Shown in pieces: positions 24,721 through 31,826 of a stretch of 45,354 nt of DNA; the stretch's first letter is position 1, and each line of letters starts with the position of its first letter. The notes under the pieces were generated by a model that was not told where the DNA came from, ran no database searches, and saw nothing but the letters and a program-made list of their open reading frames with translations. Location of the stretch: assembly GCA_963634745.1 (NCBI GenBank), contig CAVHCX010000024.1, positions 1-45,354 of the forward strand. Direction: 5' to 3'. Source of the stretch: CAKRJP01 sp963634745 (GTDB lineage Bacteria; Bacillota; Clostridia; Lachnospirales; Lachnospiraceae). The translations under genes and the position numbers were made by a program.

Positions 24721-24993
24721 TTAGTTAAGTGCATCCTTTAAAGCCTTACCAGCCTTGAACTTTGGAGCCTTGCAAGCTTCAATCTTCATTGTCTTACCTG
24801 TCTGAGGATTTCTTCCCTCTCTTGCTGCTCTCTGGCTTGTCTCAAATGTACCAAAGCCTACGATCTGTACTTTATTATCTTTCTTAAGTTCTTCTGTTAC
24901 TACGTCAACAAATGCCTTTAAAGCCTTCTCCGCATCCTTCTTGGAAATCTCAGCACTATCTGCAATTGCTGCTACCAACTCAGTTTTGTTCAT
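24721..24993 (-). CDS. hup: DNA-binding protein HU
   Basis: A 90-residue nucleoid protein that bends and compacts DNA as a dimer. The sequence MNKTELVAAIADSAEISKKD, the central VQIVGFGTFETSQRAAREGRNPQTGKTM (beta-arm with the intercalating Pro) and the end APKFKAGKALKDALN are typical of bacterial HU. It has its own promoter with a long structured leader and a terminator, which suits a highly expressed gene. Confidence 0.97.
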   Translation of the reverse strand: MNKTELVAAIADSAEISKKDAEKALKAFVDVVTEELKKDNKVQIVGFGTFETSQRAAREGRNPQTGKTMKIEACKAPKFKAGKALKDALN

Positions 24994-25043
24994 GGATTTA
25001 CTTCCTCCTCTTTGTTATCTTCATAGGATCTCTCAATATCTAC

Positions 25044-25109
25044 ATATAACTGATATCCGCTCGGCCTTCGCCTGAACAATCTGCGAAAGCGCCTATGTAT
25101 CAGTTATAT
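25044..25109 (-). other. Long inverted repeat in the HU leader
   Basis: ATATAACTGATA (25044-25055) and TATCAGTTATAT (25098-25109) form a perfect 12-base stem. Inside it, GGCCTTCGC and GCGAAAGCGCC can extend a second stem. The promoter-proximal arm overlaps the -10 box, so only part of the stem can be transcribed. Confidence 0.65.
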
Positions 25110-25132
25110 ACGATTCTTATATGAGTTGTCAA
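25105..25132 (-). promoter_or_regulatory. HU promoter
   Basis: Minus strand TTGACA (25127-25132), 16-base spacer, TATATA (25105-25110); shifting by two bases gives TATAAC. A start near 25098 would leave a leader of about 100 bases before the HU ATG. Confidence 0.7.
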
Positions 25133-25288
25133 GTAAAAAAATCGCGGTTTTCCTTGATTTTTCAAGGTTTTTTCGCCCTCTTGTGTCATTTATTTTGATA
25201 AGATACAATATCTTGTCAAGCTCGCAGAGAAGGGACCATGAATTTTCAATTTTATTGAGATCTTTTTTAGAGATTACCTGATGGAAGC

Positions 25289-26608
25289 TTATTTACATCG
25301 TTTTAAAAGTTCTTCTTTGGTATTTAGCTCAGGTTCTTCGATCACCAAGTCAAGCAAGCGCCTTAGGGTCTCTCCGATTTCTTTTCCCGGAGTCATTCCG
25401 GCTGCGATGAGATCACTCCCGGTAACTGCCAGGTCTTTTAAAGAAACACAGTGTCCCAAGGCTAGGGTCTCCTTATAGATTGCCTCGATCTGGCCAATCG
25501 TTTCTAGCTTCTCCTGCCTCTTATAGTCACTTTGCGCCAAAGCATCGGCTCTTCTTACCTGAATATAGTAGGGGAATAGGTCCTCCCCGATTTCATTCAT
25601 GGCACGGCGTACATTTTTAGGAGTCGCAGGCATCCGGTAGTCATGGACCTCCACCAGCCTTGTCACCTTCTTCAAGGTGTCGTTGTCAAACTTCAAGCGG
25701 TGCATGATCTCCCTTGCCATATGCGCCCCCAGGAGAGGATGGGCCGGAAAATGGGCAATACCATCCTGGTCCATGGTCTTCATGCCCGGTTTCCCAACAT
25801 CATGCAAAAGCATGGTCAGGCGAAGGACCTTGTCTGCCGGCACATTGCAGATTGCATGTATGGTATGGTCTCCCACAGAATACATATGATGGGGATTCTC
25901 CTGACTAGTCTCCATCATTTTATCAAATTCCGGAAGGAAGACTTTTGTGATACCAAGCTCATAAGCTTCTCGTAGGCGTTCCGGATTCTTGCCGCATAGC
26001 ATTTTAACAAGTTCCACCTGGATCCTCTCAGCACTGATATTTGCCAGCGTAGGGGCCAGTTTTCGCATCCCCACCTTGGTAGCCGGGTCAATATCAAAAT
26101 TAAGCTGAGCCGCAAAGCGGACGCCACGGAGAATTCTTAGGGCATCCTCCGAGAAGCGTTCCTCCGCTTTTCCTACGCAGCGGATGCGGTGGTCTGCCAG
26201 GTCTTTAAATCCTCCGAACTTATCAATAATACCAGAGTCATCATTATAAGCCATGGCATTAATGGTAAAATCTCTGCGCAGCAAGTCCTCTGTAAGGCTC
26301 CTGGTAAAGGTAACCTCCTTAGGGTGCCTGCTATCTTCATACTTTCCATCAATCCGGTAGGTTGTAACCTCGAAGCTGTCCTTATCGAGCAAGACGGTCA
26401 CGGTACCATGCTCAATCCCCGTATCAAAGGTATGGGAAAACAAGGCCTTGGTTTCTTCCGGCAGGGCCGAGGTGGTAATATCCCAATCCTCAGGCTGCCT
26501 GCCCAAAAGAGAGTCTCTGACACAGCCTCCCACCGCATAGGCCTCATAACCATTCGCCTGTAGCTTATGTATGATTTGATTTACTTTTTCCGGTAAGTTA
26601 ATTTTCAT
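25289..26608 (-). CDS. cca: CCA tRNA nucleotidyltransferase with HD domain
   Basis: Adds or repairs the 3' CCA end of tRNAs. The 439-residue protein shows GGCVRDSLLG (27-36) and the catalytic DWD (41-43) of the class II nucleotidyltransferase fold, the LLRRDFTINAMAY motif, RILRGVRFAAQL, and a C-terminal HD-type domain with YSVGDHTI and LLHDVGKP (269-270 HD). The HD domain is shared with many bacterial CCA enzymes and polyA-polymerase-like relatives. The start is ATG, with an AGGA supplied by a small tandem repeat upstream. It is the last gene of the dnaD-dnaC-prs-proS-cca run. Confidence 0.93.
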   Translation of the reverse strand: MKINLPEKVNQIIHKLQANGYEAYAVGGCVRDSLLGRQPEDWDITTSALPEETKALFSHTFDTGIEHGTVTVLLDKDSFEVTTYRIDGKYEDSRHPKEVTFTRSLTEDLLRRDFTINAMAYNDDSGIIDKFGGFKDLADHRIRCVGKAEERFSEDALRILRGVRFAAQLNFDIDPATKVGMRKLAPTLANISAERIQVELVKMLCGKNPERLREAYELGITKVFLPEFDKMMETSQENPHHMYSVGDHTIHAICNVPADKVLRLTMLLHDVGKPGMKTMDQDGIAHFPAHPLLGAHMAREIMHRLKFDNDTLKKVTRLVEVHDYRMPATPKNVRRAMNEIGEDLFPYYIQVRRADALAQSDYKRQEKLETIGQIEAIYKETLALGHCVSLKDLAVTGSDLIAAGMTPGKEIGETLRRLLDLVIEEPELNTKEELLKRCK

Positions 26609-26615
26609 ATAAATT

Positions 26616-26669
26616 CCTAATAAGATTTATCCTAATAAAGTCTATCCTAGTAAGATTTGCCCCAATAAG
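26616..26669. repeat. 15-bp tandem repeat spanning the proS-cca junction
   Basis: About 3.6 imperfect copies of a 15-base unit: CCTAATAAGATTTAT, CCTAATAAAGTCTAT, CCTAGTAAGATTTGC and a partial CCCAATAAG. The units start at 26616, 26631, 26646 and 26661. The oldest-looking copies encode the last codons and stop of proS, and the copy nearest cca provides its AGGA ribosome-binding site. Confidence 0.8.
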
Positions 26670-28089
26670 CCATGTGTTTTGCAGGTTTTCCGCACCAAAT
26701 ACAGGTATCTGAAATCATGTCTTCATCCTCGATCAAGCATCTGGTTGCCGCTCCGCCGGTTGCTGCCTTTACTTCGTCCTCACACTCAGGATCTCCGCAC
26801 CAGCAAGCCTTTACAAATCCTCTGTTGGCATTGAATTTCTCTTTCATGTCGTCCATATTGGTTGCTGTATCAATATGGTTCAAAAGGAATTCCTCTGCAC
26901 GATGGTACATATCCTCCTGCATCTGCTCTAAGATCTCACGAAGTTTTACAGTAATCTCATCCAAAGGAACAAAATATTTCTCACGAGTATCTCTACGTAC
27001 AATCACTGCCTGATTGTTTTCAATATCCTTTGGTCCGATCTCAATACGGGTTGGGATTCCTACGATCTCCTGCTCAGAGAATTTCCATCCCGGGCTCTTC
27101 TCGGAATCATCAATATTTACGCGATATCCTGCTGCCTTAAGTTCTGCCAGGAGCTCATTTGCACGGTCAAGGACACCTTCCTTGTGCTGGGCAACCGGGA
27201 TTACGCGACACTCGATCGGTGCAACGTGTGGTGGCAATACCAAGCCGTCATCATCACTGTGAACCATAATCAGGGCTCCGATACTTCTTGTTGACCATCC
27301 CCAGGAAGTCTCGTATACGCTCTTTAATTTTCCATCCTTGTCTACGTACTTGATGCCAAATGCATCCGGGAATGCGCTTCCGAAGAAGTGGCTGGTAGCT
27401 GACTGCAAGGCCTTTCCATCATGCATCAGGGCCTCGATGGTATAGGTGTCCTGAGCTCCTGCAAACTTCTCATGCTCAGCCTTTCTACCAGATACGAAAG
27501 GAATTGCCATAGTCTCACGGTAGCAATCCTCATATACATGGAACATCTGGATAGTACGCTCCTCAGCCTCCTCGTAGGTTGCATGGATGGTATGGCCCTC
27601 CTGCCACAAGAATTCTCTGGAACGAAGGAATGGTCTGGTAGTTTTTTCCCAACGAAGTACAGAGTTCCACTGGTTCCATACTTTTGGAAGGTCTCTATAA
27701 GACTGTACGGTTCTTGACCAGAGATCGCAGAACAAGGTCTCGGAAGTCGGGCGGATACACATCTTCTCCTGGAGTTTTTCTGTTCCTCCATGGGTAACCC
27801 AGGCTACCTCCGGTGCAAATCCTTCAATATGGTCCTTCTCCTTCTGAAGAAGGCTCTCAGGGATCAGACATGGCAGGTATACATTCTCTACTCCGGTTTC
27901 CTTAAAACGTCTGTCTAAGTCAGCCTGAATTCGCTCCCAGATGGCATAACCATTGGGCAGATAGTTTAAACATCCCTTTACGCTGGAATAATCGCAAAGC
28001 TCAGCCTCTCTTACAACGTCGGTGTACCACTGTGCGAAATCCACGTCACGTGGTGTAATGTTTTTGACTAATTTCTTTTCTTTTGCCAT
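26647..28089 (-). CDS. proS: Prolyl-tRNA synthetase, archaeal/eukaryote-like short type
   Basis: Charges tRNA(Pro). At 480 residues it is the short class II form without the inserted editing domain. Class II motif 2 is seen around RWEKTTRPFLRSREFLWQEGH and motif 3 around TSWGWSTRSIGALIMVH. The C-terminal domain ends with Cys motifs (CWCGDPECE and CIWCGKPAKHMAYWGKSY), typical of this type with a zinc-binding-like tail and terminal Tyr. This form is known in many clostridia. AAGGAGAAGAGAT precedes the ATG. Confidence 0.96.
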   Translation of the reverse strand: MAKEKKLVKNITPRDVDFAQWYTDVVREAELCDYSSVKGCLNYLPNGYAIWERIQADLDRRFKETGVENVYLPCLIPESLLQKEKDHIEGFAPEVAWVTHGGTEKLQEKMCIRPTSETLFCDLWSRTVQSYRDLPKVWNQWNSVLRWEKTTRPFLRSREFLWQEGHTIHATYEEAEERTIQMFHVYEDCYRETMAIPFVSGRKAEHEKFAGAQDTYTIEALMHDGKALQSATSHFFGSAFPDAFGIKYVDKDGKLKSVYETSWGWSTRSIGALIMVHSDDDGLVLPPHVAPIECRVIPVAQHKEGVLDRANELLAELKAAGYRVNIDDSEKSPGWKFSEQEIVGIPTRIEIGPKDIENNQAVIVRRDTREKYFVPLDEITVKLREILEQMQEDMYHRAEEFLLNHIDTATNMDDMKEKFNANRGFVKACWCGDPECEDEVKAATGGAATRCLIEDEDMISDTCIWCGKPAKHMAYWGKSY

Positions 28090-28150
28090 ATCTCTTCTCC
28101 TTTTTTACATTTTCGTAATTGGTAAAATCTAACTAGGGAGGATTCCCTGC

Positions 28151-29335
28151 TTAGATGGTCTCTCCGTTTTTATAACGAGTAGTAACGTCCTGTATACGCT
28201 CACTCGGATTCAAAATATCACTGATGGAACCATCGTGATTCAAAGTATCAATTAATAAGGCCACATACTTACTCATGCCGCAGCTAATGTAGTAGGGGCG
28301 CTCTAAGAGCTCCGGTGTCTGATAAATCAGATTGGTTGTAAGCACCGCATCAATGATGCCCTCTTCATAAGCCTCATCAAACTTCTGAAGTCCATTAGTA
28401 AAAAGACCGAAGGTTGCTGCCGCAAAGACCCTCTTTGCCTTGCGCTGTTTCAACTGACGAGCCACATCCAGGATGCTGTCTCCTGAGGAAATCATATCAT
28501 CTAAGACGATCACATCCTTGCCCTCTACGGAAGATCCCAAGAATTCATGGGCTACAATCGGATTACGTCCATTTACAATCTTGGTATAATCTCTTCTCTT
28601 GTAGAACATACCCATATCCAAGTTCAATACATTGGCAAGGTATACGGCTCTCTCTGTAGCACCCTCATCCGGGCTGATTGCCATCATATGATCACTGTCA
28701 ACCTTTAAGTCTGTAAAATTACGAAGCAAGGCTTTTACAAACTGATAGGTAGGACGTACAGTCTCGAATCCATGTAGGGGGATTGCATTCTGTACTCTTG
28801 GATCATGGGCATCAAAAGTAATAATATTATCTACACCCATTCCTACTAATTCCTGCAAAGCAAGTGCACAGTCTAAGGATTCTCTGCTGCTTCTCTTGTG
28901 CTGACGGCTCTCATACAAGAATGGCATAATAACCGTGATTCTCTTAGCCTTTCCTCCGATTGCCGCAATGATACGCTTCAGGTTCTGATAGTGATCATCC
29001 GGGGACATATGATTTTCATGTCCGTTCATATTGTAGGTGAGGCTGTAATTACATACATCTACCATAATATAAATATCTCGGCCTCTTACAGATTCCTCGA
29101 TACTTCCCTTAGCTTCACCGGAACCAAATCTTGGAAGTTTTGCCGGGATCAGATAATTATCTTTCTCGTATCCACTAAAAACGATATCGTTTTTGAATTC
29201 TGGCCCATCCTCATGTCTCCACTGCACCAGGTAGTTGTTTACCTTATTTCCCATAACCTGGCAACCATCAATAGCGATAATACCTAAAGGACCTGCCGGG
29301 ATATTTTCCAGTTTGCGATCATTACGTCGTAACAT
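28151..29335 (-). CDS. prs: Ribose-phosphate pyrophosphokinase (long form)
   Basis: Makes PRPP for purine, pyrimidine, His and Trp synthesis. The 394-residue protein is longer than the usual 310-320. It keeps the PRPP loop VIVLDDMISSGDSILDV and a diverged catalytic/flexible region (ESRQHKRSSRESLDCALA; ITFDAHDPRVQNAI). Extra length lies at the N-terminus and between conserved blocks. I chose the ATG at 29335, eight bases after GGAGG; it overlaps the end of dnaC by 14 bases, implying coupling. An extension to 29386 inside dnaC is unlikely. Confidence 0.88.
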   Translation of the reverse strand: MLRRNDRKLENIPAGPLGIIAIDGCQVMGNKVNNYLVQWRHEDGPEFKNDIVFSGYEKDNYLIPAKLPRFGSGEAKGSIEESVRGRDIYIMVDVCNYSLTYNMNGHENHMSPDDHYQNLKRIIAAIGGKAKRITVIMPFLYESRQHKRSSRESLDCALALQELVGMGVDNIITFDAHDPRVQNAIPLHGFETVRPTYQFVKALLRNFTDLKVDSDHMMAISPDEGATERAVYLANVLNLDMGMFYKRRDYTKIVNGRNPIVAHEFLGSSVEGKDVIVLDDMISSGDSILDVARQLKQRKAKRVFAAATFGLFTNGLQKFDEAYEEGIIDAVLTTNLIYQTPELLERPYYISCGMSKYVALLIDTLNHDGSISDILNPSERIQDVTTRYKNGETI

Positions 29336-30335
29336 TTTTTGTACCTCCAAGGTTAAGTAATTTTTTCTGGACACGGATATCATCACCGGTCAGGCGAAGG
29401 ATAATATAATCACTGCTGATCCGGGAGAAAATCCTTTCGGAATAAATGTTTTTTATATCTTCCAACGCAAGGTTGGTGGATATCATGGTAGATTTTTTTC
29501 GAAGAATCCGCTCATTCAAACATACGAATAACTGGGAAATGGTAAACGAGTTAGGACTCTCTGTTCCCAGATCATCGATGATCAAAAGATCGCAGTCGTA
29601 AATGTATTGGTAGGCTTCTTCTTCCTTTTCATCCCGCCCTCCGAAAACATTTTTCGAAAATATCTTAAAGAGCTGGTCTGAGGTGAGATAAATCACCGAG
29701 CGGGATTGTTCCATCAGCTCCTTGGCCACACAGTGGGATAGGAAGGTCTTCCCGACTCCTGTGTCTCCATATAAATATATATTGTGAAACTCCGTGGAAA
29801 AGGTGTCTACAAATCCACGACAAGTTTTTAATGCAATTTTCATAGCATCCAAGGAGGACCGGCCGGTCATGGGATCTATGTGGTTGCTGGAATAATAATC
29901 CAAAGAACAATGTTCAAAATTTTCTTCTTCCAGAACTCCCTGAAGATTGGACTGGGTATATAAAAGTTCTCCTATGGCTTTCTTTAAGCAATGGCACTTT
30001 TCACTGCCAATATATCCGGTATCCTTACAATCCGGGCAGCTATAATGCTCCTCCAAATAATCCTCCGGAAAACCTGCCGCTAAGAGAGCCTCTTTCTTTT
30101 TTTGCGAAAGAGCTGCAATCTCCTCTTTTAAATTTCCAATGTCTTTGGCTCCCTCCAAAAGAAGAGCCTTGGCCCTGGAAACACTTAAGGAGGCGATCTG
30201 GCTGTCGATCTTTGCTATCTCAGGGATCTTTTTAACAGCCTCTTCATAGCGGGCCCTCTGGTCCCGTTCATTATCTAGTTGTCTCTGTTCATAAGACCGC
30301 ATCAAACGATCATACTGGGAATTAGATAATGCCAT
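29322..30335 (-). CDS. dnaC: DnaC/DnaI-type helicase loader, AAA+ ATPase
   Basis: Expected to load the replicative helicase at origins or restarts. The 337-residue protein has an N-terminal coiled-coil segment (about 15-85), a zinc-binding motif CPDCKDTGYIGSEKCHC (Cys100, 103, 114, 116), then an AAA+ domain with Walker A GDTGVGKT (190-197), Walker B LLIIDDLG and an arginine-finger region SERIFSRI. The order coiled coil-zinc-AAA+ is that of DnaI/DnaC loaders. It is preceded at 41 bases by a DnaD-domain gene, matching their shared role in primosome assembly. Confidence 0.92.
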   Translation of the reverse strand: MALSNSQYDRLMRSYEQRQLDNERDQRARYEEAVKKIPEIAKIDSQIASLSVSRAKALLLEGAKDIGNLKEEIAALSQKKKEALLAAGFPEDYLEEHYSCPDCKDTGYIGSEKCHCLKKAIGELLYTQSNLQGVLEEENFEHCSLDYYSSNHIDPMTGRSSLDAMKIALKTCRGFVDTFSTEFHNIYLYGDTGVGKTFLSHCVAKELMEQSRSVIYLTSDQLFKIFSKNVFGGRDEKEEEAYQYIYDCDLLIIDDLGTESPNSFTISQLFVCLNERILRKKSTMISTNLALEDIKNIYSERIFSRISSDYIILRLTGDDIRVQKKLLNLGGTKNVTT

Positions 30336-30376
30336 AGCTCCTACTCCTTGTCACTTTTTGTCACAAAATGCAACGA

Positions 30377-31432
30377 TTACTGTTGTACCAGGCGACGCTC
30401 TAAGTCGCTCATATTATATTCTCTCTCATCAAAGTTATTAAACTTCGTCTTGACCGTTTTCTTGGCCGAAAGAGCGGCTTCCTTTTTCTCATTAGCCTGC
30501 TTACTCTTGCTCTTTAAATATTCGGTATCCAAGCTTTCCACGTCCTTAAGGGAGCGAACCTTCTTATTAAACCATTTCTTCAAAATGGAATCGGTATATT
30601 CAAAGCTTGGGTTGTGGATGGTCTGCATGGTTCTCTTGCATGCCTCCAGGATAATATCCAGGGAAAATGCATACTCCTGGGTCCACTTGCGGATGAATGT
30701 AATCTCCGCATCCACCGGGGCCCGGTTCTTAATGCCATAGGCATTTAATACAGAATAGCAGGCAGTATTATAAATCTGTGCGCTACTTTTAGCCTGCTTG
30801 ACCGTCTTAATCCCCTGCTCATGCCAGGAAAGAGCCACCTTTTCAATGTAACGCATGCTCTTGTGACCGGCCTCCACACAGGATTCAATGAGATAGTCGA
30901 TCAAATCCTCTGACAGATTCAGTTTCTCAAGGAAATAGGCAATGGTATCAATTTCCTTGGGTGATAAGGTCTTCTCCAAATATTGTTCTGCCACATAGAG
31001 ACGTTCTTTTAAAATGGCCTGGTTGTCCCGGCTTCGGTAGTTTAAAATAGCGTTATTGTTTTTTTCAACTTCTGCTTTGGGGTTTGTTTGAAGCTCCGGC
31101 TTTTTAACAAGCTCGTCCTTTGCCTCTTCCGGTATGGATGAAGTTAGAGGCAAGGCTTCTTTTATCTCCTGATGAGAGGTCTCCTCATAATCTAAGAGCC
31201 CCTGTTTTTTCCAATATTTTAAGGCCCTGGTCACATCCTTCTCGGTGCACTCTAGGCGGTCTGCCATCTCTGCCACTGACAAAAGTTCCGTGGAGCGATT
31301 CATATGACGTTGGAGAAGAAGGTAGACCTTCACATACTCTCCATTGGCCTGGGCCATATATTTATCTATAAATTCATTATCCAATACAGTGGTTGTATCT
31401 TGGGGATAATTCCTTAATGTCAGCTTTGTCAT
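30377..31432 (-). CDS. DnaD-domain replication initiation protein
   Basis: A 351-residue protein with an N-terminal winged-helix region (about 25-85; VKVYLLLQRHM, MADRLECTEKDVTRALKYWKKQGLLDYEE), a variable linker (about 85-135) and C-terminal DnaD/DnaB-type helical domains (YLEKTLSPKEIDTIAYFLEKL; then a second repeat around FIRKWTQEYAFSLDIILEACKRT with the YTDSILKKW signature, which matches the family YxxxI..W pattern). DnaD and DnaB of Bacillus bridge DnaA and the helicase loader. The gene directly upstream of dnaC agrees. Its promoter and leader carry DnaA boxes and a palindromic repeat. Confidence 0.9.
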   Translation of the reverse strand: MTKLTLRNYPQDTTTVLDNEFIDKYMAQANGEYVKVYLLLQRHMNRSTELLSVAEMADRLECTEKDVTRALKYWKKQGLLDYEETSHQEIKEALPLTSSIPEEAKDELVKKPELQTNPKAEVEKNNNAILNYRSRDNQAILKERLYVAEQYLEKTLSPKEIDTIAYFLEKLNLSEDLIDYLIESCVEAGHKSMRYIEKVALSWHEQGIKTVKQAKSSAQIYNTACYSVLNAYGIKNRAPVDAEITFIRKWTQEYAFSLDIILEACKRTMQTIHNPSFEYTDSILKKWFNKKVRSLKDVESLDTEYLKSKSKQANEKKEAALSAKKTVKTKFNNFDEREYNMSDLERRLVQQ

Positions 31433-31472
31433 AACTTGTCTAAACTCCTCTTAACTTCTGTTATACTCCCAA

Positions 31473-31729
31473 ATAATGCCCTATATCACATGGACAAGCT
31501 TCTGCTTGCAAGCCTTGCTTGCAGTAGCTCTTTGTCTTGCGTGGTACACACATAATGCCTACGGATCGCTCCGTGCTTCGCACTCCCGCGCTCCTAAAAA
31601 NNNNNNNNNNNNNNNNNNNNNNNNNNNNNNNNNNNNNNNNNNNNNNNNNNNNNTGCGTATCACATGGGCGAAGTTCTGCTTGCAAGCTTTGCTTGCTGCA
31701 GCTCTTTGCCCACGTGATACAGGCATTAT
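31473..31729. repeat. Palindromic repeat element with two hairpin units
   Basis: Two related imperfect palindromes flank an assembly gap. Unit A (31484-31546) and unit B (31658-31719) both run TATCACATGG...CTGCTTGCAAG...TTGCTTGC...CTCTTTG...GTGRTA and can fold on themselves. The 8-mer ATAATGCC occurs at 31473-31480 and 31552-31559 in direct order, and inverted (GGCATTAT) at 31722-31729, so the whole block has inverted ends. Between the units, CGGATCGCTCCG adds a small hairpin. It encodes no protein and resembles a MITE- or REP-like element. The 394-base dnaD-murC interval holds this element, a promoter and DnaA boxes, but no gene. Confidence 0.75.
31601..31653. other. Assembly gap (53 N)
   Basis: A run of 53 undetermined bases inside the palindromic element. 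The true length is unknown; hairpin repeats often break assemblies. Any ORF read through it is meaningless. Confidence 0.99.
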
Positions 31730-31736
31730 GTTACTC

Positions 31737-31745
31737 ATTATAGCA
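31737..31745 (-). promoter_or_regulatory. Extended -10 promoter for dnaD-dnaC
   Basis: Minus strand TGCTATAAT at 31737-31745 is a perfect extended -10 box. No good -35 is present (TTTTTC at the right distance). Transcription would start near 31730, at the very end of the palindromic element, so the dnaD leader would carry the hairpins. Confidence 0.65.
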
Positions 31746-31794
31746 TCCTGTCTTGTATCGAAAAAGAAATTTTCGTGACAAATTTTGACTTTTT

Positions 31795-31826
31795 TGTGGA
31801 TAATTCCTTGTGGAAAATGTGGATAA
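31795..31826. promoter_or_regulatory. Cluster of three DnaA boxes
   Basis: TGTGGATAA (31795-31803), TGTGGAAAA (31809-31817) and TGTGGATAA (31818-31826) stand in the same orientation. The two outer sites are perfect complements of the consensus DnaA box TTATCCACA; the middle one is the known weaker variant TTTTCCACA. They abut the murC stop codon and lie about 50-85 bases upstream of the dnaD -10 box, next to AT-rich DNA. Confidence 0.85.

Noticed and set aside
31461..31778. ORFs reading across the dnaD-murC gap on both strands
   Set aside because: They pass through 53 undetermined bases and lie in palindromic repeat DNA; no RBS and no conserved sequence.
31795..31826. Chromosomal replication origin oriC
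   Set aside because: Only three DnaA boxes are present and dnaA, dnaN, rpmH and rnpA are not nearby; a regulatory or titration site is more likely.
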